A stretch of 41,381 bases of DNA, from NCBI GenBank assembly GCA_029976695.1, contig JARQTN010000182.1, positions 1-41,381 of the forward strand. Reading direction: 5' to 3'. Numbering within the stretch: position 1 is the stretch's first letter; every line of letters starts with the position of its first letter. A program made the position numbers and the translations under genes. The notes under the pieces are model-generated. The model was not told the origin of the DNA. It ran no database searches and saw only the letters and a list, made by a program, of their open reading frames with translations. This DNA comes from Lewinellaceae bacterium (lineage in GTDB: Bacteria > Bacteroidota > Bacteroidia > Chitinophagales > Saprospiraceae). Positions 36,744-41,381 of this stretch are shown in pieces.

Positions 36744-37874
36744 TCATTCCAGCACGTGAATATTCTTCTCACGGCATATTTCCTTGAATTTTTCCGGCCA
36801 TACGGTCACACTCACTTCCCCGATATGCGCCTTCTGGAGCAGGTGCATGTAGGTCCTTGATTGTCCGATGCCACCACCAATGCTCAAAGGCACTTCATCA
36901 TTCAGGATGGCCTGGTGGTAAGGGAGTTCCAGCATTTCTGTCTGGTCGGTAATCTCAAGCTGTTGCCGGAGCGTTTCCTTGTTGACCCTGATCCCCATCG
37001 AGGACAACTCGTGGCGCCTTTTCGTCACCGGGTTCCAGACAAGGATGTCTCCATTCAATCCATGGAATGTACGTCCATCCGGGCCCTGGGTCGGTGTGAC
37101 CCAGTCATCGTAGTCCGGAGCCCTGAGTTCATGTGGATATCCGTCATCCAGGACCCATCCGATGCCGATGATGAAGACAGCAGGATATTCAGCAAGGATT
37201 TTCGTTTCTCGCTGTTTCCGTGGAAGATCCGGAAACTTGTCCAGGATCTCTTCGGCATGGATAAAGTGGATCTCTTCAGGCAGGTTTTCGGAAGCAGGTC
37301 TTTTCAAAACCGGGAATAATTCCTGGACGCCTGTCTCGGCTTCCTTTAGGACTTTCCAGATCTTCCGAACCACATTCTTCAGATAATCCAGGTTTCGATG
37401 TTCTTCCGAGATCCTTTGTTCCCAGTCCCATTGATCCACATAGGCACTATGGTCATGATCAAGGAAGTAGTCTTTCCGCACCGCATGCATGTCTGTGTTC
37501 AATCCTTCTCCGACTTCAAAGCCGAATTGTTTTAAAGCCACTCGCTTCCATTTTGTAGCTGCCTGGACTACCTGCGCGTGGATCGGATTCAATCCACGGT
37601 CATTGGAAATGTAAAACTCTACAGGAGTTCTGCTCCCATCCCTGTCCAGCATATCATTCACACCACTTTCTTCATCCACGATCAGGGGTACCGTTACCCG
37701 GATGAGGTTTAACTCCCTGGCCAAACCTTTCTCTATGGTCTCCTTTACATAATTAATTGCCACCTGGGTCTCCTTCGGAGTCAGTTTGCTTGCATAGTTG
37801 TCCGGAAGGATCTGTGCGACTTCCTCATAACTTCCAATGCCGGGTCCGGCAAGGTCTAATTGCTTGTTTCCCAT
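36744..37874 (-). CDS. asnA: Aspartate--ammonia ligase (asparagine synthetase A)
   Basis: AsnA makes asparagine from aspartate, ammonia and ATP and resembles class II aminoacyl-tRNA synthetases. Family motifs here are LNLIRVTVPLIVDEESGVND, HAQVVQAATKWKRVAL, GLNTDMHAVRKDYFLDHDHS with YVDQWDWE, ELRAPDYDDW, GLNGDILVWNPV, ELSSMGIRVNKETL and IGGGIGQSRTYMHLLQ with HIGEV. At 376 residues it is longer than the roughly 330 of E. coli AsnA, mainly from about 20 extra N-terminal residues before ILPDNYASKL and small insertions. It overlaps the upstream P-loop protein gene by 19 bases, a sign of translational coupling. Together with gdhA just beyond, the area concerns ammonia assimilation. Its transcription probably ends at the hairpin 36689-36720. 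Confidence 0.92.
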   Translation of the reverse strand: MGNKQLDLAGPGIGSYEEVAQILPDNYASKLTPKETQVAINYVKETIEKGLARELNLIRVTVPLIVDEESGVNDMLDRDGSRTPVEFYISNDRGLNPIHAQVVQAATKWKRVALKQFGFEVGEGLNTDMHAVRKDYFLDHDHSAYVDQWDWEQRISEEHRNLDYLKNVVRKIWKVLKEAETGVQELFPVLKRPASENLPEEIHFIHAEEILDKFPDLPRKQRETKILAEYPAVFIIGIGWVLDDGYPHELRAPDYDDWVTPTQGPDGRTFHGLNGDILVWNPVTKRRHELSSMGIRVNKETLRQQLEITDQTEMLELPYHQAILNDEVPLSIGGGIGQSRTYMHLLQKAHIGEVSVTVWPEKFKEICREKNIHVLE

Positions 37875-39220
37875 TGCTCAGATTTTATTTCATGTTTATG
37901 GATAAAGGTTTCGAGGAGGTGATCGAGTTTGTTTGCCCCCTTTTCCTTGAAGGAATATTGCACACGCGTGGAAGCATGGCCAATATCGATCAGGCGCGCC
38001 AAATTGATCGGCGTACCAATGACGACCGCATCACAATCTGCATGGCGGATCGTCTCCTCCAGGTCAAGAAGCTGAACTTTTCCGTAGCCCATCGCCGGGA
38101 GGAGATTCCCGATATTCGGATAGGTCTGGAAGGTCCGCTTGAGTTTGCCTTTCAGGTAGGGCCTCGGATCAATGATCTCACTTGCACCGTGCCGCTGTGC
38201 TGCGATCGTGCCGGCTCCGATTTTCATGCCGCCATGTGTGAGCGTAGGCCCATCTTCCACCACAAGGACCCGTTTGCCCTTAATGAGTTCAGGATGGACA
38301 GTATCAATTTCAAGGGATGCCTCGATGACGGGTGCATTCGGAGCATAGCGATGTGCATTCTTAAGGACTGTAGCAATACCCTCCTCGGTGGCACTGTCGA
38401 CTTTCGAGATGATCACCGCATCAGCCATCCTGAGGTTTACCTCGCCGGGATAGTAGGCAAGTTCATCCCCCGGGCGGTGTGGGTCAAGGAGGGTAAAATG
38501 GAAGTCAGGCTTGTAGAACGGCCAGTCATTGTTCCCGCCATCCCACAGGATCACGTCGCACCCCAGCGGGTCCTTTTCGGCGGCCTCCAGGATCGCACCA
38601 TAATCTGCCCCTGCATAGATGACATGTCCGTTTGCCACATAGGGCTCGTATTCCTCCATCTCCTCTATGGTACATGCCTGGTCCTGAAAATCCTGCATGG
38701 ATGCAAAGCGCTGCACTTTCTGGTTTTCCAGGTTGCCATAAGGCATCGGGTGCCTGATCACAACAGGTCGGATACCCTTGTCCTGGAGAATATTCAAAAT
38801 GTGCCTCGATGTTGGGCTCTTGCCACACCCGGTCCTGACAGCACATACCGCAATCACCGGTTTATTGCTTTTGATCATGGTATCCTCGGGGCCCAGCATC
38901 GTAAAGGTCGCACCCGCAGCCTGTACCACAGCTGCCAGGTGCATCACTGTATCATATGAGACATCCGAATAGGAGAAAAAACATTCCTCAATCCTCTTTT
39001 GCCTGATCAGTGTGGTGAGTGAATCCTCCGGGAGGATCGGGATGCCATTCGGATATTGTTCCCCCGCAAGGGATGCAGGATAATTGCGCCCTGCAATGTC
39101 GGGAATCTGGGCTGCAGTGAATGCGACAATTTCATAGTTGGGATGGTCCCTGAAAAAGACGTTGAAATTGTGAAAATCACGACCGGCAGCCCCTAAAATC
39201 AGTGCTTTCCTTTTGTTCAT
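37856..39220 (-). CDS. P-loop protein related to cyclic 2,3-diphosphoglycerate synthetase
   Basis: The 454-residue protein begins with a Rossmann-like segment (RKALILGAAGRDFHNFNVFF). A P-loop is at IAVCAVRTGCGKSPTSRHIL, about residues 123-142. Further motifs are IRHPMPYGNL, CDVILWDGGNNDWPF (Walker-B-like), VNLRMADAVIISKVDSAT and VVEDGPTLTHGGMKIGAGTI. The whole pattern is that of the cyclic 2,3-diphosphoglycerate synthetase family, which in methanogens makes a thermoprotective solute. Bacterial members are GTPase-like proteins whose activity I cannot state. There is no signal peptide. A longer frame reaches 39307 but the ATG at 39220, opening on the Rossmann strand, is preferred. It is translationally coupled to asnA by a 19-base overlap. 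A weak candidate -7 box, TAGTTTCG on the minus strand, is at 39242-39249. Confidence 0.8.
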   Translation of the reverse strand: MNKRKALILGAAGRDFHNFNVFFRDHPNYEIVAFTAAQIPDIAGRNYPASLAGEQYPNGIPILPEDSLTTLIRQKRIEECFFSYSDVSYDTVMHLAAVVQAAGATFTMLGPEDTMIKSNKPVIAVCAVRTGCGKSPTSRHILNILQDKGIRPVVIRHPMPYGNLENQKVQRFASMQDFQDQACTIEEMEEYEPYVANGHVIYAGADYGAILEAAEKDPLGCDVILWDGGNNDWPFYKPDFHFTLLDPHRPGDELAYYPGEVNLRMADAVIISKVDSATEEGIATVLKNAHRYAPNAPVIEASLEIDTVHPELIKGKRVLVVEDGPTLTHGGMKIGAGTIAAQRHGASEIIDPRPYLKGKLKRTFQTYPNIGNLLPAMGYGKVQLLDLEETIRHADCDAVVIGTPINLARLIDIGHASTRVQYSFKEKGANKLDHLLETFIHKHEIKSEQWETSN

Positions 39221-39448
39221 TGGTTCATTGATTAGTTTGCCCGAAACTATCGATTCAGCATGTGATTTCGGTTGATCAGGATCATGGGCGGATATGTGAA
39301 AGATCATACTTCCGGGTAGCGATTATCATCACCTGCCATAGCCTTAATCATACGGTCGATTGATCAGAAAAGATACATTTGGAGCAAAACATAATTGATG
39401 TATTTCTCATTGAATACATTAAATTCCTAACTAAAGCCAAATGTAACT
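39221..39448. promoter_or_regulatory. Divergent promoter region between the P-loop/asnA operon and gdhA
   Basis: This 228-base gap lies between two gene starts. On the plus strand TACATTTG at 39374-39381 matches the Bacteroidota -7 consensus TAnnTTTG exactly and sits 67 bases before gdhA. On the minus strand TAGTTTCG at 39242-39249 is one mismatch away. Three TGATCA-related motifs occur in the region, but no clear operator is seen. Confidence 0.4.
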
Positions 39449-40819
39449 ATGGATCAAAACACAGCCCTGGTACCGACAATCTCCCCCGCCGTAGAGGAAT
39501 TCATGGCAAAGGTGCGTGCCAAAAACCCGCATGAACCAGAATACCTGCAGGCAGTGCAAGAAGTTGCGGAAGTGGTCATTCCATTCATGGAATCCCACCC
39601 GGAATACAAAAAAGCAAAAATCCTGGAGAGGTTGGCGGAACCGGATAGAATGATCGTTTTCCGGGTTCCCTGGATAGACGACAAGGGTGAATTTCAGATG
39701 AACCGGGGATTCCGGGTTCAGATGAGCAATGCGATTGGCCCATACAAGGGCGGACTGAGATTTCACCCGTCAGTTAACCCAAGCATCCTCAAATTCCTCG
39801 CCTTTGAACAGGTGTTCAAAAACTCACTGACCATGCTCCCGATGGGTGGTGGTAAAGGTGGGTCTGATTTCGATCCCAAGGGGAAATCAGATAACGAGAT
39901 CATGTCATTCTGCCAGAATTTCATGATTGAACTTTCGAGGCATATTGGAGCGAATACCGACGTACCTGCAGGTGACATTGGAGTCGGCGGCCGTGAAATC
40001 GGATTCCTCTTCGGCCAGTACAAAAGGCTGAACAACAAATTCACGGGTGTCCTAACCGGAAAGGGACTTTCCTATGGTGGAAGCCTGATCCGTCCTGAAG
40101 CAACGGGCTATGGTACATGCTATTTTGCCGCGGAAATGCTGCAGATGAGGGGCGATAGTATGAACGGAAAGATCGTCACGGTCTCCGGTTCAGGAAACGT
40201 TGCCCAATATGCAATTGAAAAAACGATCCAGCTGGGCGGCAAGGTTGTCACTGCATCCGATTCCAATGGTTCGATCTACGACCCCTATGGCATCGATGAA
40301 GAAAAGCTTGCTTTCATCATGGAATTGAAAAACGTGAGAAGAGGCAGGATCAGGGAATATGCTGAGAAATACGATTGCGAATACTTTGAAGGCAAGCGGC
40401 CCTGGCACATCAAATGTGACATTGCATTGCCATGTGCTACAGAAAACGAGCTGGATAAAAAAGATGCGCTTACCCTTGTAAAAAATGGTTGCATGCTTGT
40501 CGCTGAAGGTGCGAATATGCCAAGCACACCGGAAGCGATCAGGGTGTTCCAGGAAAATGCAATACTCTATGCACCAGGTAAAGCAGCCAATGCAGGAGGT
40601 GTTGCTACTTCCGGTCTGGAAATGACCCAGAATTCCATGCGCCTGGCATGGACAAGGGAACGGGTCGATGAAGAATTGCGCAAAATCATGGCCGGAATCC
40701 ACAAAAAATGTGTTGAATACGGGACTCAGCCGGACGGTTCGGTCGACTATGTAAGAGGTGCGAATATCGCAGGTTTCGTACGGGTCGCTGATGCCATGCT
40801 CTCTGAAGGCAACGTCTGA
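39449..40819 (+). CDS. gdhA: Glutamate dehydrogenase (hexameric, probably NADP-dependent)
   Basis: The 456-residue protein interconverts glutamate with 2-oxoglutarate and ammonia. It matches the short hexameric class of about 450 residues. Features are GPYKGGLRFHPSVNPSILKF, then LTMLPMGGGKGGSDFDPKGK with the catalytic-lysine region, DVPAGDIGVGGREIGFLFGQ, SLIRPEATGYGTCYFA and the coenzyme fold VSGSGNVAQYAIEKTIQLGG followed by KVVTASDSNG. The C-terminal CMLVAEGANMPSTPEA and ANAGGVATSGLEMTQNS are also typical. The serine/asparagine after the acid of the coenzyme fold (ASDSNG) fits NADP use (inference). It faces the asnA operon across a 228-base divergent promoter region and is followed by a strong terminator, so it is probably monocistronic. 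Confidence 0.95.
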   Translation: MDQNTALVPTISPAVEEFMAKVRAKNPHEPEYLQAVQEVAEVVIPFMESHPEYKKAKILERLAEPDRMIVFRVPWIDDKGEFQMNRGFRVQMSNAIGPYKGGLRFHPSVNPSILKFLAFEQVFKNSLTMLPMGGGKGGSDFDPKGKSDNEIMSFCQNFMIELSRHIGANTDVPAGDIGVGGREIGFLFGQYKRLNNKFTGVLTGKGLSYGGSLIRPEATGYGTCYFAAEMLQMRGDSMNGKIVTVSGSGNVAQYAIEKTIQLGGKVVTASDSNGSIYDPYGIDEEKLAFIMELKNVRRGRIREYAEKYDCEYFEGKRPWHIKCDIALPCATENELDKKDALTLVKNGCMLVAEGANMPSTPEAIRVFQENAILYAPGKAANAGGVATSGLEMTQNSMRLAWTRERVDEELRKIMAGIHKKCVEYGTQPDGSVDYVRGANIAGFVRVADAMLSEGNV

Positions 40820-40843
40820 CGGGGTTTGCAAGAACCAACCTTT

Positions 40844-40881
40844 ACTGCCGGCCACAGCCTAGTGGCTGGCAGTCTTTTTTT
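40844..40881 (+). terminator. Rho-independent terminator after gdhA
   Basis: A 12-bp stem with one G-T pair, ACTGCCGGCCAC at 40844-40855 with GTGGCTGGCAGT at 40862-40873, has a six-base loop and is followed by CTTTTTTTA. It lies 24 bases after the gdhA stop. Confidence 0.9.
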
Positions 40882-40965
40882 ACTTCATGTCCTTTCTCGC
40901 CAGTGACGGAATGGTTGAATTGCCCTGAATGTTCTTTCCCGGCAAATTTATTCGTAGATTTTACC

Positions 40966-41381
40966 ATGCAATTCAGGAATATCTTATTTGGAATCGGAAT
41001 CATGGCCGGCATGATTTTACCTGACCTGGTATCCGCACAGGATGCCAGCAATGGGGAACTCCACAGTCAATTCCAGTTGGCAACCCCATGGGCTAAGGAT
41101 GCGGCCACAATCTTTGGCGATAACACTATCCAGGAGCTTGAGTTTGGCCTCGAAGGTGCTGTAATCAGATATACCCTTGATGGCACAAGACCATCCCCGG
41201 AATCACCGCGCTATACAGGTCCGATTCCTGTGGAGAACACCTGTGTGCTGAAGGCCAGAACATTTCACCCGGATTATATCCCCAGTGAAGCATTGACCAT
41301 CCATTATTTCAAGGCTGCCCAACTCCCTGAAATCCGCCAGATCTCTCTGAAACCAGATCCGGACCCGGCTTATCCGGGGCG
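40966..41381 (+). CDS. Secreted protein with N-terminal chitobiase-C-terminal-like domain (3' part outside window)
   Basis: An open frame runs from the ATG at 40966 to the right edge, 138 complete codons without a stop. The N-terminus is a signal peptide (MQFRNILFGIGIMAGMILP), with cleavage near VSAQ. Residues about 40-115 match the Ig-like domain found at the C-terminus of chitobiases (CHB_HEX_C type): IRYTLDGTRPSPESPRYTGP, VLKARTFHPDYIPSEA. Such domains are often attached to glycan-degrading or outer-surface proteins, but the catalytic part, if any, is outside the window. It follows the gdhA terminator and so should have its own promoter. Confidence 0.8.
   Translation, partial: MQFRNILFGIGIMAGMILPDLVSAQDASNGELHSQFQLATPWAKDAATIFGDNTIQELEFGLEGAVIRYTLDGTRPSPESPRYTGPIPVENTCVLKARTFHPDYIPSEALTIHYFKAAQLPEIRQISLKPDPDPAYPG

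Noticed and set aside
40842-41051. 69-codon minus-strand reading frame at the right end
   Set aside because: It crosses the gdhA terminator and lies opposite the start of the chitobiase-domain protein, with no family resemblance.
1-41381. Phage, insertion sequence, CRISPR array, toxin-antitoxin or known defence system
   Set aside because: Searched by eye for transposases, integrases, terminal repeats and regularly spaced repeats; none was seen. The only long exact repeat noticed is the 16-base operator.

Overview
The window reads as a chromosomal segment of a Bacteroidota bacterium, probably a Saprospiria/Lewinella-like or related environmental lineage (inference). The evidence is a SusC/SusD pair, a secreted protein with a gliding-motility-type (T9SS type B) C-terminal domain, lipoproteins with Bacteroidota-style signals, start sites without clear Shine-Dalgarno sequences, and candidate promoters of the Bacteroidota type (-7 box TAnnTTTG). 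Gene density is high. I found no tRNA, rRNA, CRISPR array, insertion sequence or prophage.

Left part (1-7225). A secreted beta-propeller/HYR protein runs off the left edge. It is followed by lysA and a PBP4-type D-Ala-D-Ala carboxypeptidase on the minus strand, divergent from an L-Ala-D/L-Glu epimerase. Together these suggest handling of peptidoglycan peptides and diaminopimelate. A thioredoxin/TPR protein and a SAM methyltransferase converge after it.

Centre (7316-36680). This is the main accessory block, a glycan-utilisation locus in several transcription units: (i) a minus-strand operon of sodium/solute symporter, DUF4434 protein and GlcNAc 2-epimerase-type enzyme; (ii) divergent from it, a NagB-LmbE fusion; (iii) a secreted choice-of-anchor-L protein; (iv) a minus-strand operon of LacI regulator, FAD-dependent oxidoreductase lipoprotein and a 14-repeat FG-GAP/ASPIC protein; (v) a long plus-strand run of SusC, SusD, GH92, GH47, GH130, a PSD1/planctomycete-cytochrome-type lipoprotein, a DUF1501 protein and a beta-propeller protein. 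The enzymes fit removal of alpha-mannose outside the cytoplasm (GH92, GH47), cytoplasmic phosphorolysis of a beta-mannoside (GH130), and entry of amino sugar into central metabolism through the epimerase and NagB. High-mannose N-glycans or a related mannan are the best-fitting substrate.

The most notable observation is a 16-bp imperfect palindrome present as an exact, inverted copy at 11316-11331 and 22031-22046. The first copy lies between the symporter operon and nagB, the second in front of susC and next to lacI. In all three directions it ends 15 bases before a candidate -7 box. I infer that it is the operator of the local LacI regulator and that it ties the amino-sugar module to the mannosidase locus about 10.7 kb away.

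Right part (36744-41381). A P-loop protein related to cyclic 2,3-diphosphoglycerate synthetase overlaps asnA by 19 bases on the minus strand. gdhA is divergent from them and ends in a strong terminator. A secreted protein starting with a chitobiase C-terminal-like domain runs off the right edge.
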